A stretch of 39,932 nt of DNA from an uncultured Veillonella sp. (GCA_915066865.1 CAJZEE010000008.1:1-39932), one strand, 5' to 3'; shown: positions 22,482 through 30,016, counted from the first letter of the stretch. A program made the numbers and translations. The notes: generated from the letters alone by a model not told the origin.

Positions 22482-23066
22482 TCACTGTACCACAATATCA
22501 TCAAAATGCTGCTGATAGGCAGCCATAAACATAGCATCAGCTAAATTATACATAATAATATTCTTGCGATTGAGCGGAAGATTCCTAGTACCTTCCGTAG
22601 ATGGGTTCTTCTTAAGCGCACCATCCAGTGTATAAATTGCACTATCTGAATCAGACATAAATAAGCCCGACTTACTTTCACTAGCCTCAATCAAAGCCAG
22701 CATAGATGGCCTAGGATTCATCATATTAGATGATTTAATCAAAGTCGCCAATGAATAGTTTGCATCATAATTAACAGTAATCTTATTTTCCATAATCTCA
22801 GCCTGATAGTGCGACGTGTGTACCACATAATAAATAGCACTTAATGTATACTGTGGTGGCGCATACTTTTGAACCTCCACAGAATAGGTATTTAAATACA
22901 CATACATACCACCACCATCATTAACAATAGCACTCGGTTTCTCATACTCATGCTGATGAACCAACTTAAACTGTGGTGATGTCTTCAGCTCCTGAAATGT
23001 AATTGCCTCTGTAGGCATGGTGAAAGCCAGCAACACAAGAGCTAGCATCAAAATACGTTGAATCAT
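22482..23066 (-). CDS. Secreted protein, 'B' family (paralogue of 26100-26666)
   Basis: A 194-residue exported protein with signal peptide MIQRILMLALVLLAFTMPT cleaved near EA-IT. TFQELKTSPQFKLVHQHEYE, VYLNTYSVEVQKYAPPQYTL, VNYDANYSLATLI and a final YNLADAMFMAAYQQHFDDIV match the gene at 26100 (IQELKSSPQFKVIYEV, LEYAPPMYKIKATVY, YEIADTLFYEAYRMHF). A shorter cousin is encoded at 26926. The motif V-x-x-Y-A-P-P-x-Y is common to all three; they resemble small adhesin-E-like surface proteins, but function is unproven. First gene of a B-A-membrane unit; GAGAGAGG precedes the ATG. Confidence 0.72.
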   Translation of the reverse strand: MIQRILMLALVLLAFTMPTEAITFQELKTSPQFKLVHQHEYEKPSAIVNDGGGMYVYLNTYSVEVQKYAPPQYTLSAIYYVVHTSHYQAEIMENKITVNYDANYSLATLIKSSNMMNPRPSMLALIEASESKSGLFMSDSDSAIYTLDGALKKNPSTEGTRNLPLNRKNIIMYNLADAMFMAAYQQHFDDIVVQ

Positions 23067-23104
23067 AAAAACCTCTCTCAAAAAATGAATCTTGTCTCTC
23101 AATA

Positions 23105-23187
23105 AAATAAGCACAGTCTTATTAACATAAGTATACTATGCAAATAAGGCTGTGCCTATGATTAATAATTTTATAATTTAGTATATA
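23105..23187 (-). repeat. Duplicated promoter segment, copy 2
   Basis: Matches 21310-21392 closely over 83 bases. In this copy GCACAG and CTGTGC form an inverted repeat enclosing the TATACT -10 candidate, which suggests an operator. It precedes the B-type secreted-protein gene at 22482-23066. Confidence 0.85.
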
Positions 23188-23226
23188 GGATTTACCTATA
23201 TTGATATTTATAAGATTTATCTCAAT

Positions 23227-23255
23227 TTGACGATATATATCTTTGTTCATATAAT
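23227..23255 (+). promoter_or_regulatory. Antitoxin-RNA promoter of the orphan copy 2
   Basis: TTGACG at 23227-23232, 17 bases, TATAAT at 23250-23255, the same consensus promoter as in copies 1 and 3. Confidence 0.85.
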
Positions 23256-23261
23256 ATAAAT

Positions 23262-23372
23262 AGATAGTCAGACGAGTAGTGCCGTCAGGCTCATCTCTAA
23301 ATCAGGAAAACATTAGGAAATGGCCTTTCAGTTATCTAGTTACACTAGGCAACGGAGGGCTATTTGCTTCTT
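23262..23372 (+). ncRNA. Orphan antitoxin RNA, type I TA copy 2
   Basis: The promoter and the whole antitoxin RNA are kept, including GTCAGACGAGTAGTG, GTCAGGCTCATCTC and the terminator hairpin AAATGGCCTTTC/GGAGGGCTATTT. The toxin gene opposite is cut (see 23362-23403). The retained RNA may still act against the toxins of copies 1 and 3. Confidence 0.7.
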
Positions 23373-23403
23373 GTAAGGCAAATAAGAGCTATTAAAGCTC
23401 CAA
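23362..23403 (-). pseudogene. Truncated type I toxin gene, copy 2
   Basis: Reading on the minus strand, FGALIALICLTRSK followed by a stop remains, the C-terminal 14 residues of the toxin family. The N-terminal half, start codon, ribosome binding site, sequestering hairpin and toxin promoter are replaced at about 23403 by an unrelated terminator-like sequence. Confidence 0.75.
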
Positions 23404-23430
23404 AAATCCCGTTAATAACGGGATTTTTTT
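23404..23430 (+). terminator. Terminator at the break of TA copy 2
   Basis: AAATCCCGTT (23404-23413) pairs with AACGGGATTT (23417-23426), followed by a T-run. It acts on plus-strand transcripts such as the orphan antitoxin RNA. Confidence 0.85.
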
Positions 23431-23589
23431 ATTCCCAATGTATATATATTCTCCAACAAGCAATAAAACTCCTCTTTGTATTTTCCCCAGTTTTTATGGA
23501 TAATTAAACTATACTTGATATATGCACCGCAAGTAGTAAGGGTGATTTAGTATGAATCTCTAGATAGTGTAAATTTTTGGAGGTGTCAT

Positions 23590-25005
23590 ATGGATTCTCT
23601 GACTATTATTTGGGTTATTGTTTGCGCCTATTTATTACTGAATTTATTAGTCGGCGTGTATTGTCATATTCGTGTAAAAGATAGTACTGACTATCTACTC
23701 GCAGGTCGTCGTATTGGGGTTCTTATGACGGCAGGCACATTAGCAGCTACGGAAATCGGTGGTGGGAGCACCGTAGGTGTAGCAGCGAAAGCGTATGGTT
23801 CTTGGGGTTTATCTGCAGGTTGGTACGTAGTATCTGCAGGGATTGGTGTTATCCTCGTTGCTTTCATTGCACCACTCTTACGGCGTGCCATGGCAACCAC
23901 AGTGCCAGAGATCATCGGCCGTCGTTTCGGCGCGTCTAGCCATCTCATTACTTCCATTCTGTCCATGCTGGCAACGATTACACTTGCAGGCGTACAGATT
24001 ACAGCAACTGCAACCATTATTAGTGTTCTCACAGGACTTTCAACAGAGCTCGCCATCCTCATCTGCGGAGCGGTACTCGTAATTTACACCATGTCCGGCG
24101 GTATGTGGAGCGTTACGATGACGGACGTTATCCATTTCTTCGTCCTCGTTGGGGGCTTCTCCCTCGCGGTGCCATTCGTATTGCACAATGTGGGCGGCTG
24201 GGAATCGGTAGTGGCGAAATTGCCGCCTGAACAATTAGGATTTACGAAGGTTGGTTGGAAAACCATCATCGGCCTCATCATTATGTACTTCATGACCTTC
24301 TCCACCGGCCAAGAATCCGTTCAACGGTACTTTGCTGCGAAGAACGAAAGAACGGCCGTTCTCGGTTCTATCATTTGTGGGATTATCATGGCTCTATTCG
24401 CCTTTGTTCCTGCGATTTTAGGCCTCGTAGCATTGGCTGAATTCCCGAATATCGAAGCGAACAATGCGGTGGCAACGGTAGCGCTTAACCTCATGCCTCC
24501 TGTAATGACAGGCTTCGTTATGGCTGCGGTCGTGTCGGCTACGCTTTCATCAGGCGCAGGCGACCTCTTAGGCGCCGCTACTGTATTTACCAAGGATATT
24601 GTGGAACATCATTTTGGTAAAAGCCTCACTGACGCTCAACTCACAAATTACAGCCGTCTGTGCGTGCTATTCCTCGGCATCATCGCCATCATCATCTCCC
24701 TCGTAAGCAAAGCCATCATTCCGATGCTCGTATTTGCTTTCACCATGAGATCCGCCGGCCCATTCGCCGCATTCCTACTAGGTCTCACTTGGAAAAATGC
24801 AACAGCTGGCGCTGGCATTTGGTCCATCGTGCTCGGCTCCATCGCAGGCGTGTACTGGGAATTCGTTGGCAACCCATATGGCATCATGTCCATCATCTTC
24901 GGTTCCATCGTCAGCCTCATCGTCTTTGTGGCTGTGGTGTTCATTGAAAGATCCATGGGCAAACCACCGGCTCCACCGGCAATTCCGGATGATGTAAAAG
25001 AATAA
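23590..25005 (+). CDS. Sodium:solute symporter family transporter
   Basis: A 471-residue inner-membrane protein with about thirteen membrane segments of the SSS family (PutP/PanF/SglT type), importing a solute with Na+. Landmarks: YLLAGRRIGVLMTAGTLAATEIGGGSTVG (core helices 1-2), a GGMWSVTMTDVIHFF segment typical of the family, FMTFSTGQESVQRYFAAKNE, and VVSATLSSGAGDLLGAATVFTKDIV around the sodium-site helix 8. The substrate cannot be inferred. TTGGAGG 6 bases before the ATG and codon use richer in GC than neighbouring secreted-protein genes suggest an older, well-expressed gene. It sits between the orphan antitoxin and the remnant at 25083. Confidence 0.88.
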   Translation: MDSLTIIWVIVCAYLLLNLLVGVYCHIRVKDSTDYLLAGRRIGVLMTAGTLAATEIGGGSTVGVAAKAYGSWGLSAGWYVVSAGIGVILVAFIAPLLRRAMATTVPEIIGRRFGASSHLITSILSMLATITLAGVQITATATIISVLTGLSTELAILICGAVLVIYTMSGGMWSVTMTDVIHFFVLVGGFSLAVPFVLHNVGGWESVVAKLPPEQLGFTKVGWKTIIGLIIMYFMTFSTGQESVQRYFAAKNERTAVLGSIICGIIMALFAFVPAILGLVALAEFPNIEANNAVATVALNLMPPVMTGFVMAAVVSATLSSGAGDLLGAATVFTKDIVEHHFGKSLTDAQLTNYSRLCVLFLGIIAIIISLVSKAIIPMLVFAFTMRSAGPFAAFLLGLTWKNATAGAGIWSIVLGSIAGVYWEFVGNPYGIMSIIFGSIVSLIVFVAVVFIERSMGKPPAPPAIPDDVKE

Positions 25006-25045
25006 TGTGTTAGTATATTCTAAAAGAATACACTAACACTAAAGA

Positions 25046-25080
25046 GAAAACTCCTATCGGTTAAACCAATAGGAGTTTTC
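25046..25080 (+). terminator. Terminator after the symporter gene
   Basis: GAAAACTCCTAT-C-GGTT pairs with AACC-A-ATAGGAGTTTTC, with T-rich sequence after it. The hairpin is almost identical to the terminator of the gene at 25537 (25503-25537), since this region is a duplicate of that gene's end. A smaller hairpin (GTGTTAGT/ACTAACAC) just precedes it. Confidence 0.85.
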
Positions 25081-25082
25081 TT

Positions 25083-25128
25083 ATGTTACAACGACATCAT
25101 CAAACTGTGTACCATACACACATTCATC
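25083..25128 (-). pseudogene. Remnant tail of an 'A'-family secreted-protein gene
   Basis: Reading on the minus strand gives ECVYGTQFDDVVVT-stop, nearly the same as the last codons of the intact gene at 25537 (ERVYGVQFDDVVVK). With the duplicated terminator 25046-25080 this is the leftover 3' end of a third copy, now cut off by TA copy 3. Nothing upstream in frame belongs to the gene. Confidence 0.75.
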
Positions 25129-25133
25129 ATAAT

Positions 25134-25162
25134 TTGACGATATATCATAACCTTACTATAAT
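25134..25162 (+). promoter_or_regulatory. Antitoxin-RNA promoter of type I TA copy 3
   Basis: TTGACG at 25134-25139, 17 bases, TATAAT at 25157-25162. Confidence 0.85.
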
Positions 25163-25168
25163 ATAAAT

Positions 25169-25290
25169 AGATAGCCAGACGAGTAGCTACGTCAGGCTCA
25201 TCTCGGAAAACATAAAATTTTGAGAAATGGCCTTTTCGTTTTATACTAATCTCCAGATTAGTGGAAATGAAGGGCTATTTGTCTTTTGTG
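25169..25290 (+). ncRNA. Antisense antitoxin RNA, type I TA copy 3
   Basis: About 120 bases from the consensus promoter to the hairpin AAATGGCCTTTTCG/TGAAGGGCTATTT and its T-rich end. The same 5' conserved block (CAGACGAGTAG, GTCAGGCTCATCTC) as in copies 1 and 2. The 3' end is opposite to the toxin stop codon and 3' untranslated region. Confidence 0.7.
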
Positions 25291-25376
25291 AGACAAATAA
25301 GCGCTATTAATGCCCCAAAGGCAATAACCACAGTTATTACCTGTAATAAGAGCATGATTATTTCATAATCACTCAT
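25275..25376 (-). CDS. Type I toxin peptide, holin-like, copy 3 (33 residues)
   Basis: A 33-residue membrane peptide: MSDYEIIMLLLQVITVVI, then AFGALIALICLTKDK. It has the same length, start and C-terminal FGALxALICL as copy 1 and a charged tail, typical of type I toxins. GGGAGGG precedes the ATG but is paired in the hairpin CTCTCTTC/GAAGGGAG (25387-25408). The promoter TTGTAT-17-TATAAT lies at 25438-25466. The middle of the membrane segment differs from copy 1 at many residues while the frame, ends and both promoters are kept, which suggests purifying selection and an old duplication. Confidence 0.8.
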   Translation of the reverse strand: MSDYEIIMLLLQVITVVIAFGALIALICLTKDK

Positions 25377-25386
25377 AGACTTATCC

Positions 25387-25408
25387 CTCCCTTCAAAAAC
25401 GAAGAGAG
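25387..25408 (-). promoter_or_regulatory. Shine-Dalgarno-sequestering hairpin of the copy 3 toxin mRNA
   Basis: On the minus strand CUCUCUUC (complement of 25401-25408) pairs over 8 positions with GAAGGGAG (complement of 25387-25394), covering the toxin ribosome binding site. Exactly the same stem occurs in copy 1 (19213-19233). Confidence 0.75.
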
Positions 25409-25437
25409 GCCCAACCTCATCTGACTATCCTAAGCCT

Positions 25438-25466
25438 ATTATAGAACGAACTAATATGCGATACAA
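25438..25466 (-). promoter_or_regulatory. Toxin promoter, type I TA copy 3
   Basis: TTGTAT (complement of 25461-25466), 17 bases, TATAAT (complement of 25438-25443), identical in plan to copy 1. Confidence 0.75.
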
Positions 25467-25502
25467 TAAGGAACGAATAATAGAAATATATAGATAAATA
25501 AG

Positions 25503-25537
25503 GAACTCCTATCGGTCAAACCAATAGGAGTTTCTCT
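25503..25537 (-). terminator. Terminator of the B-A secreted-protein pair
   Basis: The hairpin GGAACTCCTAT-C-GGT/ACC-A-ATAGGAGTTTC immediately follows the A-type gene. Its sequence is repeated after the symporter (25046-25080). Confidence 0.75.
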
Positions 25538-26091
25538 TATTTTACAACGACATCATCAAATTGTACGCCATATACACGTTCATATAAGCGGTTAGCAAAG
25601 AGGTATCCTCCAAACCCAAAGTCTACAGGAGCCAATGCCATCCGTCTGTCTCTTGCTTCACTTTGCGGATCATAGCGATTGCCATCTATATGGTACTGTT
25701 TAAAGTCAACAATACTAGATTCTATGCCTGAGTGCTTTTGTTTAGATAGCCACAGGTCTTTATACGATCCTAATTGGTGGACATCCAATTTCTTAATTAA
25801 ATTAGCAAAGGACTGCTTTGTATCAAAGGTGTACAGAACTTGCTTTTCTTGAATCGTGTCCCCCGCAGGCATGAGCACATACTGTGTGACAGCGATTTCC
25901 TTGGTTCCATTCGGTCCGTTAGAGGATGTAATGGAATCTTTATCTATATAAGTACCATCACCATTACCGCTTTCACCAAAGCCATGAAGCATTTCATAAC
26001 GGCTCGTATTTTGTAAATCCTGCATAGACATACTATGTGCTGGCACCACACAAGATAACCCCAATACCATTGCTATATATAGTACTTTCAT
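25537..26091 (-). CDS. Secreted protein, 'A' family (paralogue of 21904-22473)
   Basis: A 184-residue exported protein: signal peptide MKVLYIAMVLGLSCVVPA cleaved near AHS-MS. Mature landmarks GESGNGDGTYIDKDSI, VTQYVLMPAGDTIQEK, FDTKQSFANLIKKLD and a final FANRLYERVYGVQFDDVVV match the gene at 21904. The upstream B gene's TGA overlaps an ATG at 26101-26103; the start at 26089-26091 is preferred because it is 6 bases after GAGG and matches the start of the paralogue. It is the second gene of a tightly coupled B-A pair, repeating the arrangement at 22482/21904 but without a following membrane-protein gene. Confidence 0.72.
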   Translation of the reverse strand: MKVLYIAMVLGLSCVVPAHSMSMQDLQNTSRYEMLHGFGESGNGDGTYIDKDSITSSNGPNGTKEIAVTQYVLMPAGDTIQEKQVLYTFDTKQSFANLIKKLDVHQLGSYKDLWLSKQKHSGIESSIVDFKQYHIDGNRYDPQSEARDRRMALAPVDFGFGGYLFANRLYERVYGVQFDDVVVK

Positions 26092-26099
26092 CATCGGCC

Positions 26100-26666
26100 T
26101 CATTTCACTACCACATCTTCAAAATGCATACGATACGCTTCATAGAATAAGGTATCTGCTATCTCATAACGAGTCGTATTAGGTGCTGTGCGCAAAATAG
26201 CACGGCTCGAGGCTTTCACTTGAATTGGCAGAGACTGGCCGTCAAAAGAGAATTTACCCAATGGGTCCTCAGTGACCATCATACCTGTTTTCGTCTGTGC
26301 CGCATCAATAACCGTCGTCAACGAAGCATCCGCTTGTTTTGCACGATACACCTGACTAGCTAGAGACTGACGTGTATCATAAGACACAATCCAAGATTCG
26401 CTATAAATAACTTTTTTATTAGGCGATTGATATTCATTGTATACAGTAGCCTTGATTTTATACATCGGTGGTGCATACTCTAGTACCTCAATCGAGCTCG
26501 TGTCTAAATACCACGTAGTATTCTCATTAGCATTGGGAACATCAGGCGTCACCTCATAAATCACCTTAAACTGCGGTGATGACTTGAGTTCCTGTATTGA
26601 AATCGCTTGGCTAGGCATGGTGAAAGCTACCATGAGCACCATCATCATGAAAAATCGCTTTAACAT
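26100..26666 (-). CDS. Secreted protein, 'B' family (paralogue of 22482-23066)
   Basis: A 188-residue exported protein: signal peptide MLKRFFMMMVLMVAFTMPS cleaved near QA-IS. ISIQELKSSPQFKVIYEV, WYLDTSSIEVLEYAPPMYKI, VSYDTRQSLASQVYRA and the final YEIADTLFYEAYRMHFEDVV match the paralogue at 22482. TAGGAGAG precedes the ATG. First gene of the B-A pair. The function is unknown; a small surface protein resembling the adhesin-E group is a reasonable guess. Confidence 0.72.
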   Translation of the reverse strand: MLKRFFMMMVLMVAFTMPSQAISIQELKSSPQFKVIYEVTPDVPNANENTTWYLDTSSIEVLEYAPPMYKIKATVYNEYQSPNKKVIYSESWIVSYDTRQSLASQVYRAKQADASLTTVIDAAQTKTGMMVTEDPLGKFSFDGQSLPIQVKASSRAILRTAPNTTRYEIADTLFYEAYRMHFEDVVVK

Positions 26667-26925
26667 ACATCTCTCCTAAAGCCTCATAAACTATCATTAA
26701 AAACTATATTTATTATACACCATGCGAATCAATACAATGGCATATACTATTATGAATGCAAAATATATGCCGTCTTAACATATTCATTTAATTTGATTCT
26801 AAATCTTACTATTCATAATTCATTAAATATGTTTATATCTATTTTATTGCTATTATTAACAAAATAGATAATAATATAATTATGAATGAATTTTTCATGA
26901 ATTTTGTTATATGGGGAGGCTATCT

Positions 26926-27402
26926 ATGAAAAAGTGGTTATTATTAGTAGTAGCATTTTGTTGTTTTGTATTTGGTGGGTTTAATACAGCTAATGCCAAT
27001 TATCCAGTGCATTTAAATGGAGATCCTAATTTTATATTAGTTGATGGTCATATGGGGACAGCTTGGTATCTAGATCGTAGCTCACTAAATGTACAAAAAT
27101 ATGCACCACCGCATTATATTATTGCAGTCAATATTGTAACTGTAAGGAATGCAGACAGAGGCAATACTGATATTAATTCAGTTACAACAAAACGCTTCCT
27201 ATATAACTGGAATACACGTGATATGTACGTTGAACGTAATTTAAATGCCAGCGATTGGAGCTACTTAAGACCAAATGGTAGTTGGGCAGAAACTGGTATT
27301 ACCATGCCTACTGGTGAAATGGCATTCTACATTGCCTATAGCATGAAATTCTATGGTTCAATGAGCTATTTCACGCCTAACTTCTACGCTAAAGCCTATT
27401 AA
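26926..27402 (+). CDS. Small secreted protein of the 'B'-like YAPP family
   Basis: A 158-residue exported protein: signal peptide MKKWLLLVVAFCCFVFGGF cleaved near ANA-NY. WYLDRSSLNVQKYAPPHYII shares the YLD-x-S and V-x-x-Y-A-P-P-x-Y motifs with the B genes at 22482 and 26100, and MAFYIAYSMKFYG matches their FYEAYRMHF-type end. It is divergent from the B-A pair. GGGGAGG at 26913-26919 gives the start. It is followed within 35 bases by the IS3 element, whose insertion may have removed its terminator. Confidence 0.72.
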   Translation: MKKWLLLVVAFCCFVFGGFNTANANYPVHLNGDPNFILVDGHMGTAWYLDRSSLNVQKYAPPHYIIAVNIVTVRNADRGNTDINSVTTKRFLYNWNTRDMYVERNLNASDWSYLRPNGSWAETGITMPTGEMAFYIAYSMKFYGSMSYFTPNFYAKAY

Positions 27403-27477
27403 TACTAAATAATTAACCCCTCTAGTACTCATGATATGTACCCCCTTTACTGGACAACCAGTAAAGGGGGTATTTTC

Positions 27478-28095
27478 ATGAGATATAGTTATGAATTTAA
27501 AAAGAAAGCTATTGAATTATTCTACCAAGGTAAATGGCCGAAGACACCTGCCGGTGTATCAACACGTACATTTCATAATCAAATAAGGGAATGGGTTAAA
27601 CTAGAGCAATTTCATGGTCCGGATATTAATAAATTTCGAGTTGCTAATCAGTATTGGTCTCCAGAGGAGAAATATAAGCTGGTATGCCAAGTTCTTTTAG
27701 GGCAATCTTTAAGAGCGATAGCTATTGTAGCTGATATTAATCCTGGACAACTTTATCAATGGATTCATAAATACAAAACTTTGGGATACAATGGGCTTAT
27801 CAATAAACCTAAAGGACGACGACCAAAGGATTACAAAATGAAAGTAACAAAAAATATTTCACCTCGAAAACTTGATGAGAGTGAATATGAGGAACTCATT
27901 CGCTTACGAGCTGAAAATGCTTATATTAAAGCTGAAAATGAAGTCATAAAAAAAGAGATTGCCTTGAGAGAAGAAAAGGAAGCTGCGCGTCTCAAGGCGA
28001 AAAAGCAGCGATTATTAAACGCTCCGAAAGCAAGGATACCAACTAAAATTTCTTCTAAAAGCTATGGAAATGGCCAAATCCACCTATTATTTTGA
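27478..28095 (+). CDS. IS3-family transposase orfA
   Basis: A 205-residue DNA-binding subunit: MRYSYEFKKKAIELFYQGK, a first helix-turn-helix (THR-type region ending FHNQIREWVKL), a second helix-turn-helix (RAIAIVADINPGQLYQWIHKYK) and a C-terminal leucine-zipper-like coil with RLRAENAYIKAENEVIKKEI. That is the normal IS150-type OrfA. It overlaps orfB, whose frame is displaced +1 relative to orfA, not the -1 normally used for programmed frameshifting in the family, so this junction may also be altered. The transposase partner is inactive, so orfA has no use of its own. Confidence 0.8.
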   Translation: MRYSYEFKKKAIELFYQGKWPKTPAGVSTRTFHNQIREWVKLEQFHGPDINKFRVANQYWSPEEKYKLVCQVLLGQSLRAIAIVADINPGQLYQWIHKYKTLGYNGLINKPKGRRPKDYKMKVTKNISPRKLDESEYEELIRLRAENAYIKAENEVIKKEIALREEKEAARLKAKKQRLLNAPKARIPTKISSKSYGNGQIHLLF

Positions 28096-28789
28096 GCTAT
28101 CTAAAGTGAATCTTGTGGATGAAAGAAATATAAAACCCAAAGAGGAAATTCAAAATATTTTTACAGAACATAAAGGGCGTTATGGTGTACGTCGCGTATA
28201 TCAAGAGCTTCTTAATCGAGGTTTTGTAGTCAATCATAAACGAGTACAAAGGCTTATGAAAGTTATGGAGCTCGCTGGAAAGCGACCAAAAGAAAAATAT
28301 CACTCTTATAAAGGCCAAGTAGGCAAAATAGCCGATAATATTATCAATAGAGATTTTAGTACAACAGCGCCATTACAAAAATGGACTACTGATGTATCTC
28401 AATTTAATTTTTCGTGGGGAAAGTGTTACTTATCACCTATCTTAGATATGAATACGAATGAGGTTATTTCCTATGACTTAGCATTAAGACCTAATTTAGA
28501 GCAGATTTCTCGTATGTTAGATAGAGCTTTCAAAAAATATTCTAATCTTTCAGGAGTGATTTTTCACTCTGATTAGGGATGGCAATACCAACATAGCTAT
28601 TTTAGGAACGCACTTAAGGAACATGGAATTATTCAGTCTATGTCCAGAAAAGGAAACTGTTATGATAATTCTGTGATGAAAACATTTTTCGGTAGGTTGA
28701 AACCGGAAATATATTATGGTTGTGAAACAGAATATTCATCATTCAATACTTTTGCAGCAGCGATTAAAGTTTTGAGTATTTTTACATAA
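28064..28789 (+). pseudogene. IS3-family transposase orfB (DDE integrase), inactivated
   Basis: The N-terminal part (MEMAKSTYYFELSK, KGRYGVRRVYQELLNRGF) and integrase core (WTTDVSQFNFSWGK, then GVIFHSD) are intact up to 28573. The next codon, expected CAG (Gln in HSDQGWQYQH), is TAG (28574-28576). The frame continues beyond it with GWQYQHSYFRNALKEHGIIQ and GNCYDNSVMKTFFGRLKPE. The expected catalytic Glu (VMENFF) is Lys (AAA, 28679-28681). The ending FAAAIKVLSIFT replaces the normal long YNNxRI tail, so the end is also deleted. Three lesions make this inactive. Confidence 0.88.
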
Positions 28790-28882
28790 AAAACTGCACC
28801 TCCAAAAATTGTGTCCAATTTTTGGGGTGCAGTTCACTATCAAGGTAGAGCCTTTTTTTACCACATATTATAACTTATATCA

Positions 28883-29614
28883 TTACGTATTATAAACAGT
28901 CAATGAGACCTCTTTGCCATTAAAGAATATGTATTCGCCATGACCAATGGAAAATGGTCCTTGGAATTTATCTTTAGAAAATTCGGATGGCATTTTATTA
29001 AATTGATAGAAGTTGTAATAATCAACCATAGAAGAATCAATCCCCAATCCAGACTTATCCAAACGAGCACCTTTACCAGTAAGTGTAATCTCTGTAACCA
29101 TATTATACTCGGTCCTAATTTGAAACCCTAAGTCCGTATATTTTAATATCTCACGACCATATATTTTATCAATAGAATTTGGTATACCTAGCAAGTCAAT
29201 GACCTGTTGTCGAGTCATACCCAAATACACTCCATGAACAGATTCATAATGCTCTTTTGGAAGTTTACTTGTTAGTTGATCCTTTTTATTCATGATTAAG
29301 GTCTTATGCTCATCAAACCCTAACCATTCTAAATGAATAGCCCTTCTGCCTTGTTTCTCTTGAATAATAAAAACACCTAACCCTGGATAATCCCCTACGA
29401 AATCAGTACCATCCACAATACGGCAACCATTGATATAACCATTAGAAATACTTAATACCTTATTCCCATTAGTATCATACCAATCACCTGCAAACTTTTG
29501 AGATGTGCGAATAACTAAATCTAATGGCATCTGAGCTGCTTCAACTGTTAGTGCAGAAAATAAACATATAATACTAAAACATATACAAACAAATAACTTC
29601 ACTCTACATTTCAT
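28883..29614 (-). CDS. Secreted protein with one BamE-like repeat, unknown function
   Basis: A 243-residue exported protein: signal peptide MKCRVKLFVCICFSIICLF cleaved near VEA-AQ. After an N-terminal region (QKFAGDWYDTNGNKVLSISNGY, a pattern seen in lipocalin-like or DUF-type stress proteins) lies VYLGMTRQQVIDLLGIPNSI, a G-M/S-x3-V-x4-G-x-P unit like those in the proteins at 15923 and 19394. The C-terminal half is rich in Tyr and Phe. Unknown role, probably in the periplasm or envelope. GGGAGA precedes the chosen ATG at 29612-29614; an upstream in-frame Met was rejected. Confidence 0.68.
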   Translation of the reverse strand: MKCRVKLFVCICFSIICLFSALTVEAAQMPLDLVIRTSQKFAGDWYDTNGNKVLSISNGYINGCRIVDGTDFVGDYPGLGVFIIQEKQGRRAIHLEWLGFDEHKTLIMNKKDQLTSKLPKEHYESVHGVYLGMTRQQVIDLLGIPNSIDKIYGREILKYTDLGFQIRTEYNMVTEITLTGKGARLDKSGLGIDSSMVDYYNFYQFNKMPSEFSKDKFQGPFSIGHGEYIFFNGKEVSLTVYNT

Positions 29615-30016
29615 GTTATTCTCCCACCTACTCTCAACCTCAGATTGACAATTCCTACAGATTATTATAGCTACCAATCATTTTATTGTAACAAAATCAT
29701 AGAAACCTAGTATGTTTTAACTATAAGTTTATCTAATCTATAGTTTAATAATTTATTCCCATTATTTATTCATACTACACAAAGAACATCAAAATCCATC
29801 TACTAAGAAAACAGTTTTTAAATTACCATATATACTTACTTATAAAAAACATAGCAATTAAAACAAATAGATTTTGCGCTCTACCACTTCGTCAAAATCT
29901 ATACTACACTCATATTTATATCACTAATATACACTACAGAAGTAGATCTAACTTCTATTTAAATTAATATTGCGATTTAAATCTTTCTATATTTAAATAT
30001 ATCTCCTCACCACTTC
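29615..30016. other. AT-rich intergenic region, no gene seen
   Basis: About 400 bases between the secreted-protein gene and hxsC. No reading frame with a ribosome binding site and no strong U-tailed hairpin is seen; a short palindrome AGAAGT-AGATCTA-ACTTCT lies at about 29939-29957. The end of the Hxs transcript is therefore not defined here. Confidence 0.5.

Larger units (their letters stand above)
27437..28831 (+). mobile_element. Decayed IS3-family (IS150-group) insertion sequence
   Basis: The ends TGTACCCCCTTTACTGGACA (27437-27456) and the complement of 28812-28831 (TGCACCCCAAAAATTGGACA) are imperfect inverted repeats agreeing at about 14 of 20 positions. Inside are orfA and a damaged orfB in overlapping frames. 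Both ends can also fold into hairpins. No convincing target-site duplication is seen. About 100 bases of the orfB end are missing relative to the usual family layout. Confidence 0.8.

Noticed and set aside
23691..24962. Minus-strand frames rich in Met, Thr and Pro opposite the symporter
   Set aside because: Antisense shadows of a well-supported membrane transporter gene.
27432..28836. Target-site duplication flanking the IS3 element
   Set aside because: The short sequences next to both ends do not match, so no duplication can be claimed.
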